From: Sphingobacteriia bacterium
Lineage (GTDB): Bacteria > Bacteroidota > Bacteroidia > Chitinophagales > Chitinophagaceae
Assembly: GCA_004294465.1 (NCBI GenBank)
Contig: REAV01000186.1
Coordinates: 1 to 11,839 of the forward strand
Reading direction: 5' to 3'
Length of the DNA: 11,839 nucleotides
In this document: piece after piece, positions 1-7,066 of the stretch
Layout of the letters: each line of letters begins with the position of its first letter
Numbering within the stretch: the stretch's first letter is position 1
Notes under the pieces: generated by a model
Seen by the model: only the letters and a program-made list of their open reading frames with translations
Database searches by the model: none
Told to the model about the DNA's origin: nothing
Translations under genes and position numbers: made by a program

Positions 1-332
1 TCAACTCTTTTTCCCGCTTTATTCAATTGATCAACAATTCCGAGAACAAAATTTGGCCACCCAAGTTCAGATTTCGTAATTGGACTTGCATGATCAGTTC
101 TTTTCAATTGATATGCCTGAGACTGATCGATAGAATATAAATGGATATCTAAGTCTGACCTTTTGGCTGTAATTGAAAATAAATACTTATCTATTGCCGC
201 TGGTAAAACAAATCCACCATTATAATCTAAATGTTCTCCTATTAAATTGATTCTACCAGGAGACTTTACAATTATTGTAGCTTCTTTTTGAAAATTTTTG
301 TGAAAAATAAAGCGCAAATGATTAGTGTCCAT
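1..332 (-). CDS. galK: Galactokinase, N-terminal part (runs off the left edge)
   Basis: This gene is not closed within the window; I translated it from the ATG at 332. The first 110 residues show the GHMP-kinase galactokinase signature at about residues 24-46 (SPGRINLIGEHLDYNGG, then FVLPAAID). R27, E33, H34 and D36 line up with the sugar-binding R37, E43, H44 and D46 of human GALK1. GWPNFVLGI near residue 91 fits the family's W-x-N-[YF] motif. The family phosphorylates galactose at C1 (Leloir pathway, cytoplasm). The start lies 3 bases after the xylA stop codon, so it is very probably cotranscribed as the third gene of the xylB-xylA operon. No Shine-Dalgarno is seen; the upstream bases are A-rich. 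L35 and the G39-G40 pair differ from the commoner T-D-Y-N-D/x-G form. The ATP-binding half is outside the window, so another GHMP sugar kinase is not excluded. Confidence 0.85.
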   Translation of the reverse strand, partial: MDTNHLRFIFHKNFQKEATIIVKSPGRINLIGEHLDYNGGFVLPAAIDKYLFSITAKRSDLDIHLYSIDQSQAYQLKRTDHASPITKSELGWPNFVLGIVDQLNKAGKRV

Positions 333-335
333 TTT

Positions 336-1664
336 TTAAATATATCGATTAATTAGATTCTCAATATACTCTTGTTTTCCACTTATAGTAGATGGTTCAC
401 CATGGTCTATGGCGAACGCCCGTAAATCTTCTAAAGATAAAAGCCCTGATTCAAAATCCTTCCCTTTACCAGCATCAAATGAAGCATATCGATTTTTTCT
501 AAGTGAAGGATAATCTGATTCGTTTAATATTTTATCTGCACTTAGTAATGCTCGTGCAAAATTGTCCATACCGCCAATATGGGCATAGAATAAATCTTCT
601 TGATCTGTTGAATTACGACGTAGTTTAGCATCAAAATTAATTCCGCCGCCTTTAAATCCTCCTGATTCTAAAATAACCAACATCGCTTCTGTTAATTCGT
701 TGATATCATTCGGAAATTGATCAGTATCCCAACCATTTTGATAATCTCCTCTGTTGGCATCCATACTTCCCAATAATCCAGCATCGGCGGCTACTTGTAA
801 TTCATGGGTAAATGTATGACCAGCAAGGGTTGCATGATTCACTTCTATGTTTAAACTAAAATCATCCAAGAGACCATACTGTCTTAAAAATCCAATGACC
901 GTTTCACAATCATAATCGTATTGGTGCTTAGAAGGTTCGCAGGGTTTTGGTTCTATAAAAAACTTTCCCTTGAATCCATTCTGACGTGCATAGTCTTTAG
1001 CTTTATGTAAGAACATGGCTAAATGTTCTTTTTCTCTTTTCATATTGGTATTGAGCAAACTCATATACCCTTCTCTTCCACCCCAAAAAACATAATTAGC
1101 ACCTCCCAATTGAATAGTTGCATCTATGGCTGCTTTTACCTGAGCACCTGCATGAGCTAATACATGAAAATTTGGGTTGGTAGCTGCTCCATTCATATAG
1201 CGCTTATTCGAAAAAAGGTTGGCTGTTCCCCAAAGTAATTGTACACCACTATCCTTTTGTTTTTGAAGAAGATATTCAGTAATCAATTTCAATCTATTCT
1301 CATTGTCTTGTACATCATTCGTGAAGTCTACAGCGTCTACATCATGAAAACAATAAAAAGGGATTCCTAATTTTGTGATGAACTCAAAAGCCGCATCCGC
1401 TTTGTCTTTTGCTCTTTCAATTGGATCAGCCGATTTATTCCATTCAAATAAATGGGTAGGCTCACCAAATGGATCAGCCCCTGAACCACAGAAGCTATGC
1501 CAATAGGCACAGGCAAAGCGTAAATGATCTTTCATTTTTTTGCCCGCAATTATTCGATTTTCATCGTACCATCTAAATGCTAAAGGATTATTGGATTCTA
1601 TTCCTTCAAATTTTATTTCTTTAACTGTTGGAAAGAAAGTCTTAGTTCCGGTTATAATTGCCAT
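336..1664 (-). CDS. xylA: Xylose isomerase
   Basis: The enzyme interconverts D-xylose and D-xylulose in the cytoplasm as a metal-dependent TIM-barrel tetramer. The 442-residue product has the normal length of class II bacterial enzymes. All catalytic residues are visible: H107 and D110 in the FHDVD motif; metal site 1 formed by E238, E274, D302 and D345; metal site 2 by E274, H277, D313 and D315; and K240 in the IEPKP motif. These sit at a constant offset of +6 from the E. coli enzyme. WGGREGY (194-200) is also typical. The ATG at 1664 is 18 bases after the xylB stop, which indicates one transcript, and the downstream galactokinase follows after 3 bases. Nothing in the reading frame is broken. 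The function is secure. Confidence 0.97.
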   Translation of the reverse strand: MAIITGTKTFFPTVKEIKFEGIESNNPLAFRWYDENRIIAGKKMKDHLRFACAYWHSFCGSGADPFGEPTHLFEWNKSADPIERAKDKADAAFEFITKLGIPFYCFHDVDAVDFTNDVQDNENRLKLITEYLLQKQKDSGVQLLWGTANLFSNKRYMNGAATNPNFHVLAHAGAQVKAAIDATIQLGGANYVFWGGREGYMSLLNTNMKREKEHLAMFLHKAKDYARQNGFKGKFFIEPKPCEPSKHQYDYDCETVIGFLRQYGLLDDFSLNIEVNHATLAGHTFTHELQVAADAGLLGSMDANRGDYQNGWDTDQFPNDINELTEAMLVILESGGFKGGGINFDAKLRRNSTDQEDLFYAHIGGMDNFARALLSADKILNESDYPSLRKNRYASFDAGKGKDFESGLLSLEDLRAFAIDHGEPSTISGKQEYIENLINRYI

Positions 1665-1682
1665 ATAAAAGTTTTAACTGTG

Positions 1683-3170
1683 TTACTTAAAATTATTTAA
1701 ATATTGATTTAATACTTTTTTCCAATTTTCATAAATTGTTAGGTATTTATCTGCTTGTGTCGGTTGAACAGTTTCAATCGCTTTTCTTAAACTAAATGCT
1801 TCAACTGAATCTTTGTATATGCCAGCTCCAAGGCCTGCTCCGATTGCTGCACCATAACTTCCATCCCCTTCATAAAATTCAACAGAAACATTATTTACTG
1901 AAGCAAAACTTTGAGTAAAAACTTCACTCAAAAACAGATTGGTTTTATTTGCACGAATGATTGTTGGATTGATTCCATTATTTCGCATGATATCTAATCC
2001 ATACCGCATAGCAAAAGCGATGCTTTCTTGTGTTGCCTTGAAAAGATGTACTGATGTATGAATATTAAAATCGATTGTTGAAAAATGCGCTCCAATTATT
2101 TTGTTTCCCAACATTCTTTCAGCTCCATTTCCAAAGGGCATTGCCAATAAGCCTTCCGCCCCTGCTTCGATTCTTTCTGCAGCTTGGTTAATAGTATCAT
2201 AGTTGAAATCATTTCCAACCATTTGCTTTACCCATCTATTAAAAATTCCAGTTCCGTTGATACAAAGCAATACTCCAATTCTAGGATCTTCACTACTATG
2301 ATTCACATGAGCAAAACTATTGATTCTGCTTTCGGAGTCATATTTTAGAAGGTCACTTACCCCATATATAACGCCAGAAGTTCCTGCATTTGCCGCAACT
2401 TCTCCTGGGTTCAGTACATTCAATGAAAATGCATTATTGGGCTGGTCTCCTGCTTTGTATGTAATGGTTACTTGATCATTGAGATGCAGCGAATCAGCAA
2501 CGGTGTCTTTAATGGTTCCATGAGAACCAAATAATGATTTAATGGCTGGGAAAAGGGTTTCATCAAAACCAAAATAATGAAGTATTTCTTTTGAAATATG
2601 GCTTGTTTTAAAATCCCAAAATATCCCTTCGGAAAGAGCCGATATAGTGGTACTTACCAATCCAGTTAATTTCATTGCAATAAAATCTCCCGGCAATAAA
2701 ATTTTATCTATCTGATCGTATATTTCTTTTTTATTTTCTTTGATCCAAAATAATTTTGAAGCAGTAAAATTACCTGGAGAGTTGAGTAGATGGCCAAGGG
2801 CTTTTTCTTTCCCAATATCACTAAATGCTTTTTCTCCAATGGATACAGCCCTGCTATCGCACCATATAATCGCATTGTGCAATACTTGTTGGTCTTTGTT
2901 TACCAATACAAGACCATGCATTTGATAAGCAATGCCAATAGACACAATGTCTTTTGGATGGTATTTTCCTGTTGCATGACATAACAATATCGCTTGTTGA
3001 ACCATTTCCCACCAAGTTTCTGGGTTTTGTTCAGCCCATCCGACTTGTGGTGCAATAATTGCTGCTTCAGTTTCAGGAAATTGGCTTGAAGCAATTATTT
3101 CCTGAGATTGACTATCTACAATAGTTACTTTAACAGAAGAAGTACCTAGATCTATTCCTAATAACAACAT
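1683..3170 (-). CDS. xylB: Xylulokinase (FGGY family)
   Basis: The enzyme phosphorylates D-xylulose to xylulose 5-phosphate, feeding the pentose phosphate pathway. I chose the ATG at 3170, giving 495 residues, because the ATP-binding loop GIDLGTSSVK then sits at residues 5-14 as in other FGGY kinases. The longer frame to 3203 would need a TTG codon and adds 11 unconserved residues. D6, M84-H85 (E. coli M77-H78) and the catalytic-base candidate D242 in AGDQPNNA (E. coli D233) are present. WCDSRA at 103-108 and the C-terminal GDGSYGAAIGAGLGAG, the second FGGY half, are also seen. It is the first gene of the operon xylB-xylA-galK. The xylA neighbour makes xylulose a much more likely substrate than other FGGY sugars. 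Regulation is probably from the adjacent divergent AraC gene. Confidence 0.95.
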   Translation of the reverse strand: MLLLGIDLGTSSVKVTIVDSQSQEIIASSQFPETEAAIIAPQVGWAEQNPETWWEMVQQAILLCHATGKYHPKDIVSIGIAYQMHGLVLVNKDQQVLHNAIIWCDSRAVSIGEKAFSDIGKEKALGHLLNSPGNFTASKLFWIKENKKEIYDQIDKILLPGDFIAMKLTGLVSTTISALSEGIFWDFKTSHISKEILHYFGFDETLFPAIKSLFGSHGTIKDTVADSLHLNDQVTITYKAGDQPNNAFSLNVLNPGEVAANAGTSGVIYGVSDLLKYDSESRINSFAHVNHSSEDPRIGVLLCINGTGIFNRWVKQMVGNDFNYDTINQAAERIEAGAEGLLAMPFGNGAERMLGNKIIGAHFSTIDFNIHTSVHLFKATQESIAFAMRYGLDIMRNNGINPTIIRANKTNLFLSEVFTQSFASVNNVSVEFYEGDGSYGAAIGAGLGAGIYKDSVEAFSLRKAIETVQPTQADKYLTIYENWKKVLNQYLNNFK

Positions 3171-3314
3171 GGCTATTTCAATCGTTGATGAAGTCTTAAC
3201 CAAAAGTTCAAATAAAAAGCTGTTATGGCAACCGTAATTTTTGTCAAAAAATATGGTATATTATCAATATTTTTAAGAATTATATAATAATCATGAAAAT
3301 ATAATTGTTTTATC
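3171..3314. promoter_or_regulatory. Divergent control region between xylB and the araC-type gene
   Basis: This AT-rich spacer must hold both promoters. Two inverted repeats are visible: TTTTTG-T-CAAAAA at 3238-3250 (6-base arms around one base) and AAAAATAT / ATATTTTT at 3247-3254 and 3267-3274 (8-base arms, 12-base spacer). The two overlap. On the xylB strand the sequence TACGGTTG, one mismatch from the Bacteroidota -7 box TAnnTTTG, follows the first palindrome, but no TTTG lies at the right distance for a -33 box. This would suit a promoter that needs an activator. In DNA this AT-rich, short palindromes also arise by chance, so the operator assignment is weak. Confidence 0.4.
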
Positions 3315-4154
3315 GTGAAGACCCTTGTACAAAAAATCATCATTGAAGAACATCATTCTTTTGCCTGTAAAACTTATCGAACACCTCATTTTGAAACGAA
3401 TTGGCATTTACATGAAGAAGCAGAATTGATCATTATTAAAGAAGGTGCAGGGACCGTTATGATTGGTGATTATGTTGGTGAATATAAACAAGGAGATGTA
3501 TTCTTTATTGCCGGTTTACTCCCACACTGGTTCAGAAAACAACATTCAAGACAAATTGGTGCAGCCACTGTTGCGCAATTCAATACCCATATTTTTGGAA
3601 ATGCTTTTTTAGAGAACCCCGAATTAAATAGTATTCAAATGCTCTTAAATAAAAAAGATGGAATTAGTCTCCCACCAAAAGCAGCAGCTACTATCGAGGT
3701 ATTACTTTCTAAAATGGAATATGCAAAAGGGTTTAATAGAATGCAAATATTACTAGATGCTTTGAATTTAATCAGTAATTCTAAACAAAAAAAAATTCTT
3801 ACTCAAAACTTTACAGATACTGGAAAAACAGATCCTGCAATCGAAAGAATAATTGATTATTCATTTAAAAATTATTTATCGCCTATTACACTTCAAGAAG
3901 CAGCATCTATTGCCGAAATGAGTATCCCAACTTTTTGTCGTTTTTTTAAAAAAAATATAAAGAAAACTTATTTTGAATTTTTACAAGAGCTGCGCATTAA
4001 TCATGCCTGTAATTTGCTAAAAACGACCAACAAACAAATTTTGACCATCTGTTACGAAAGCGGATACAATAGTTGGGCACATTTTTCTCAAAAATTCAAA
4101 CAAATAAAAAAAATGGCACCAAACGCTTATCGCAAAGAGTTTAAGGCGGAATAG
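3315..4154 (+). CDS. AraC-family transcriptional regulator, likely of the xylose operon
   Basis: This is a two-domain regulator of 279 residues, usual for the family. Residues about 25-75 form an N-terminal cupin sensor (HLHEEAELI, then GEYKQGDVFFI and PHWF). Residues about 173-277 form the AraC-type double helix-turn-helix: helix-turn-helix 1 at 192-213 and helix-turn-helix 2 at 242-264, with the closing pattern P-x-x-Y-R at 269-273. The start is GTG at 3315; an in-frame TGA lies at 3294-3296, and the nearby ATG at 3293 is out of frame. The gene is divergent from xylB with 144 bases between starts, so control of xylB-xylA-galK in response to xylose or a related sugar is likely. The ligand and sign of regulation cannot be read from sequence. 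It is not a homologue of the ROK or Nudix-type XylR regulators. Confidence 0.88.
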   Translation: MKTLVQKIIIEEHHSFACKTYRTPHFETNWHLHEEAELIIIKEGAGTVMIGDYVGEYKQGDVFFIAGLLPHWFRKQHSRQIGAATVAQFNTHIFGNAFLENPELNSIQMLLNKKDGISLPPKAAATIEVLLSKMEYAKGFNRMQILLDALNLISNSKQKKILTQNFTDTGKTDPAIERIIDYSFKNYLSPITLQEAASIAEMSIPTFCRFFKKNIKKTYFEFLQELRINHACNLLKTTNKQILTICYESGYNSWAHFSQKFKQIKKMAPNAYRKEFKAE

Positions 4155-4273
4155 ACTCAAAATGAACAAAATCGATTGTTAAAGCACATTTAAAACCTAT
4201 TCTGCAGCATTTTAAGTAACAATAATCAGCCCCATTTTACGTTGTAGCAATGTACCAACAACGAGTACAATAC

Positions 4274-5512
4274 ATGAAAACACTACGTTTTACGATATTA
4301 TTGGGCGTTCTAACAGGTTCTATTTTTACAGCATGTAAAAAAGAGGCAGATAAACCTGCAACCCCTACCATTGAGAACTCGCTTACTAATGTAACTGGAA
4401 CCCTATCTACATTTAGAGATACCGCTACCATAACAGATGGTGATGTTACCATTACATATAGCAAAACCCTAGCTTGTTACCCAAGCAACGAAGTATTTGC
4501 ATTTACCGCTGTTGCCAAAAACGCACCAGCAACCACTAAGTATGTTTGGGAATTTGGCGATGGTCAATCGTTAGTGGGGCAAACAGTAAGAAATATTTAC
4601 AGAAATCCAGCAACATATACTGTTATACTTCAAGTAAAATCGAATACAGACCAATTGATTCAAAAAGTGTCTCTAGTAGTAAAAGCCGTTGGTCAACAAG
4701 TTACCCCAACAGCAGTTTTCTCAAGTGCACTGGCTGATGTGAACGTATTGAATAATATGACTTTTACAAGTAGATCTTCTGTACCTACTGGTGTAATTGT
4801 AGATCATTTATGGGACTGGGCTGATGGAACTACCAGCAATAGTTCAAATAGTTTTATTCCAAAAAATTTCCCCTTAGTTGCGCAGGATAAAACTTATCCG
4901 GTTAAACTAGTGGTAACCGCTAATTCGGGCTGTAAAGACACTGCTACAGTAAATGTATTCGTTCCAGCAACTTATAGTATCTCTGGAAATTTTGATGCAG
5001 TTCAATATGAAGGATGTACTAATGAATATTTCATCTTTACTCCTAATGCAACTGGAGTACCTGCAGGTGCAGTATATACATGGGACTTTGCAGATGCAAC
5101 TGGTTTTGTGTCCGGCAACCCAGTTCGAAAAGCATTCACCTATCAGAATGATTATGATGTAAAAATGACCATCACGCTAAAAGGAAAAATCATTTATCAA
5201 ACTCATAAAGCTGTAAGAGCATTTGGTCAAAATATAAAACCAAAAGCCCTGATGTTAAAAAATGTAGTGAGTTCAACCGCTACAACAGAAAAGTGGGCAT
5301 TTTATAGTCAATCAAATATTCCGCATGGATTCTTAACAGGTTATAGATGGGAAATGCCTTTCAATGTGGTGAATGATAATTTTAATACCATTGTAGAACA
5401 GGAATATACTAAAGCAGCAACCCCAACCAATTATTCTATTCGATTTATTGTAACAAGCAATACTGGTTGTAAAGATACCGCTGTAGCGAATATTACTGTA
5501 CCCGCTCGATAA
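4274..5512 (+). CDS. Lipoprotein with four PKD-like repeats, first of a paralogous pair
   Basis: The function is unknown. The ATG at 4274 gives 412 residues beginning with a clean signal peptide (MKTLRFTILLGVLTGSIFTAC); the ATG at 4250 would put eight extra residues in front and is less likely. C21 is the predicted lipidated cysteine, with F-T-A before it, a relaxed Bacteroidota lipobox. Four PKD-like beta-sandwich repeats can be placed at about 60-137, 143-230, 235-315 and 322-411. They are marked by YVWEFGDG, HLWDWADG, YTWDFADA and the degenerate YRWEMPF. Four further cysteines (C68, C220, C248, C399) are all matched in the next gene. There is no catalytic domain and no type IX secretion C-terminal domain. 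It is presumably an outer-membrane or surface lipoprotein with a binding or adhesive role. The stop overlaps the start of the next gene (TAATG). Confidence 0.85.
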   Translation: MKTLRFTILLGVLTGSIFTACKKEADKPATPTIENSLTNVTGTLSTFRDTATITDGDVTITYSKTLACYPSNEVFAFTAVAKNAPATTKYVWEFGDGQSLVGQTVRNIYRNPATYTVILQVKSNTDQLIQKVSLVVKAVGQQVTPTAVFSSALADVNVLNNMTFTSRSSVPTGVIVDHLWDWADGTTSNSSNSFIPKNFPLVAQDKTYPVKLVVTANSGCKDTATVNVFVPATYSISGNFDAVQYEGCTNEYFIFTPNATGVPAGAVYTWDFADATGFVSGNPVRKAFTYQNDYDVKMTITLKGKIIYQTHKAVRAFGQNIKPKALMLKNVVSSTATTEKWAFYSQSNIPHGFLTGYRWEMPFNVVNDNFNTIVEQEYTKAATPTNYSIRFIVTSNTGCKDTAVANITVPAR

Positions 5513-6765
5513 TGAGCATCCTTATGAAAAAGAGCATATTACTATACAGTATATTTTGTGCATTGATCATGATGCAATCTTGTAAAAAAGATGATACTGG
5601 TATTCCTTTAGATCAAATTGTAAAAATAGATTCAGCATCTATCACAAAGGGTGCAACCATTGCAATTTCAAAAGATACTACTACAGTAACTTATGGAAAT
5701 ATTATCATCACTTTTAGCCAAACTTCTACCTGTTTTCCTTCTAAAGAAATATTCACTTTTACAACCAATGGTACTACATTACCAAATGAAGGATATTATG
5801 AATGGGAATTTGGAGATGGCAATAGAGCAAAAGGAAAAACAGTTACTTATTCTTATCAGGCAGCTGGATCTTTTGTTGTAGTATTATACGTAATGGCAAA
5901 TGCCAATACAGAATTGGCAAAAGTAGTTTTCCCAACTAAAGCATTAGGACAAATAACTAAACCAGAAGCAAGTTTTACGGTGAAGTATGATTTTCCTTCC
6001 AACCAGAATTATGTTACTTTCAATAGTACTTCTTCAGTTAATCAAGGAGACTTTGTGCAATACTTATACGAATGGGGAGATGGCAATCAATTGATTTCAT
6101 CATTTGGATTAGTGCGTTACGAATTCCCTAAGAAAATCAATGACACTACCTACCCGGTAAAGCTAACCGTAACTACTAATTCAGGCTGTAAAGCAGATAC
6201 AACTATCAGAGTGTTGATTCCAGGGCTTTATAATATAAAAGGTTCCTTTAAAACAGAAGCGTTTGATGCTTGTACAAATGAAACGATTCGATTTACTTCC
6301 GAAGCTGAAAATGTTCCCACAGGAGCAGTGTATGAATGGGATTTTTCTGATGGACTCCCTGTTAAAACGGGAAACCCTATCACTTACAAATACAAATATC
6401 CCAACGACTACGATGTAATTCTAAGAATTAAATTAAATGGGAGATTATTGTATAGTACCAATAAAATGGTCAACTCAAAAGGCGAGAATCCAAAGCCAAA
6501 AGCTGTCTTTGAAGAAACTTTAGTGTCACAAAATGCGACTACGCAAAGATGGTCTTTTAATAGCAAGTCCACTATACCTACAAGCACCATTGATAGTTAC
6601 CAATGGGATTTTGGCAATGGAATAAAAAACAATGAATTTTATAGTTTCATTGAAACAACTTACAATAAAGCCGCAACAAGTACACAGTACAGAGTTCAAT
6701 TAATAGTAACTGGAAATGGGTGTGCGGATACTACGAGTAAGATGATAACTGTTCCAAAGCTTTAG
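5512..6765 (+). CDS. Lipoprotein with four PKD-like repeats, second of a paralogous pair
   Basis: The function is unknown. The 417-residue product is a full-length paralogue of the preceding one. The ATG at 5512 shares its A with the previous TAA stop, indicating translational coupling. The ATG at 5524 gives a more classic signal peptide start (MKKSILL) and is equally possible. The lipobox cysteine is C24, followed by K-K-D-D. This matches the C-x-K-(D/E)-(D/E) lipoprotein export signal known from Capnocytophaga, so surface exposure is likely (inference). PKD-like repeats lie at about 65-142, 149-236, 241-321 and 328-415, with YEWEFGDG, YEWGDG, YEWDFSDG and YQWDFGNG. C74, C226, C254 and C404 match the cysteines of the partner. 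There is no catalytic or C-terminal sorting domain. The two genes arose by tandem duplication and probably act together. Confidence 0.86.
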   Translation: MSILMKKSILLYSIFCALIMMQSCKKDDTGIPLDQIVKIDSASITKGATIAISKDTTTVTYGNIIITFSQTSTCFPSKEIFTFTTNGTTLPNEGYYEWEFGDGNRAKGKTVTYSYQAAGSFVVVLYVMANANTELAKVVFPTKALGQITKPEASFTVKYDFPSNQNYVTFNSTSSVNQGDFVQYLYEWGDGNQLISSFGLVRYEFPKKINDTTYPVKLTVTTNSGCKADTTIRVLIPGLYNIKGSFKTEAFDACTNETIRFTSEAENVPTGAVYEWDFSDGLPVKTGNPITYKYKYPNDYDVILRIKLNGRLLYSTNKMVNSKGENPKPKAVFEETLVSQNATTQRWSFNSKSTIPTSTIDSYQWDFGNGIKNNEFYSFIETTYNKAATSTQYRVQLIVTGNGCADTTSKMITVPKL

Positions 6766-6824
6766 GCAGAACCAAGTTAAGCTAATTTATATACTTATGT
6801 AACGAAGGATTTTGAAATTGGAAA

Positions 6825-6886
6825 AACCAATTTAAGCTAGCATAAGTAGTAATATTCACTAACAATCTTTCGGTAGGCGATTGTTA
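6825..6886. repeat. 62-base direct repeat, copy A, ending in a hairpin
   Basis: The copy begins AACCAATTTAAGCTAGCATA and ends in a hairpin. Its stem is TAACAATC (6860-6867) paired with GATTGTTA (6879-6886) around the 11-base loop TTTCGGTAGGC. It matches copy B at 58 of 62 positions without gaps, 153 bases downstream. It contains a near-palindrome around GCTAGC at 6832-6845. It lies in the non-coding stretch 6766-7066 between two convergent genes. There is no U-tract after the stem on either strand. Confidence 0.85.
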
Positions 6887-6977
6887 CAAATCAAAATGAT
6901 CTTATACATTTTAATTTCCAAAACCAAGTTACATTAGCATCATAACAAAAATGCCAAACAATCTTAAGATTTCACAG

Positions 6978-7046
6978 AACCAATTTAAGCTAGCATAAGT
7001 AATAATATTCACTTACAATCTTTCAGTAGGCGATTGTAAGTGAATA
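6978..7046. repeat. 62-base direct repeat, copy B, with an extended 15-base-pair hairpin
   Basis: The repeat proper is 6978-7039. The hairpin in this copy extends to a perfect 15-base-pair stem: TATTCACTTACAATC (7006-7020) pairs with GATTGTAAGTGAATA (7032-7046) around the loop TTTCAGTAGGC. Compared with copy A, position 7014 is T instead of A and its partner 7038 is A instead of T, so the base pair is kept although both bases changed. The hairpin ends 20 bases past the citrate synthase stop codon, so it may also act in 3'-end formation, although no U-tract follows. Confidence 0.88.
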
Positions 7047-7066
7047 ATCAATTAGTTGTCCCTTCA

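Larger units (their letters stand above)
6766..7066. other. Non-coding stretch between convergent genes, built as a degenerate two-unit tandem duplication
   Basis: No plausible gene is present. The motif AACCAAGTTA starts at 6770 and again at 6922, and each is followed 55 or 56 bases later by the 62-base repeat (6825 and 6978). The whole stretch therefore looks like two units of about 152 bases. The first 55 bases of the units have diverged almost completely apart from the motif, while the 62-base cores are 94 percent identical. Transcription enters from both sides: the lipoprotein operon on plus and citrate synthase on minus. Confidence 0.6.

Noticed and set aside
2740..3094. Small open frames on both strands inside xylB
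   Set aside because: They overlap the clearly conserved xylulokinase frame and show no recognisable motif or start signal.
3171..3203. N-terminal extension of xylB from a TTG codon at 3203
   Set aside because: The conserved kinase loop sits correctly after the ATG at 3170, and the extra 11 residues look unlike the family.
4175..4223. ATTGTTA / TAACAAT inverted repeat downstream of the AraC-type gene
   Set aside because: The arms are only 7 bases long, separated by 35 bases, with no U-tract. This is likely chance in AT-rich DNA.
6825..7039. CRISPR-like repeats
   Set aside because: There are only two copies, each 62 bases and longer than CRISPR repeats, with no spacer array and no cas genes nearby.
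6860..7046. Canonical intrinsic terminators for the convergent genes
   Set aside because: The stems are good, but neither strand has a U-tract after the hairpin, so I annotate them as repeats and leave termination as a possibility.
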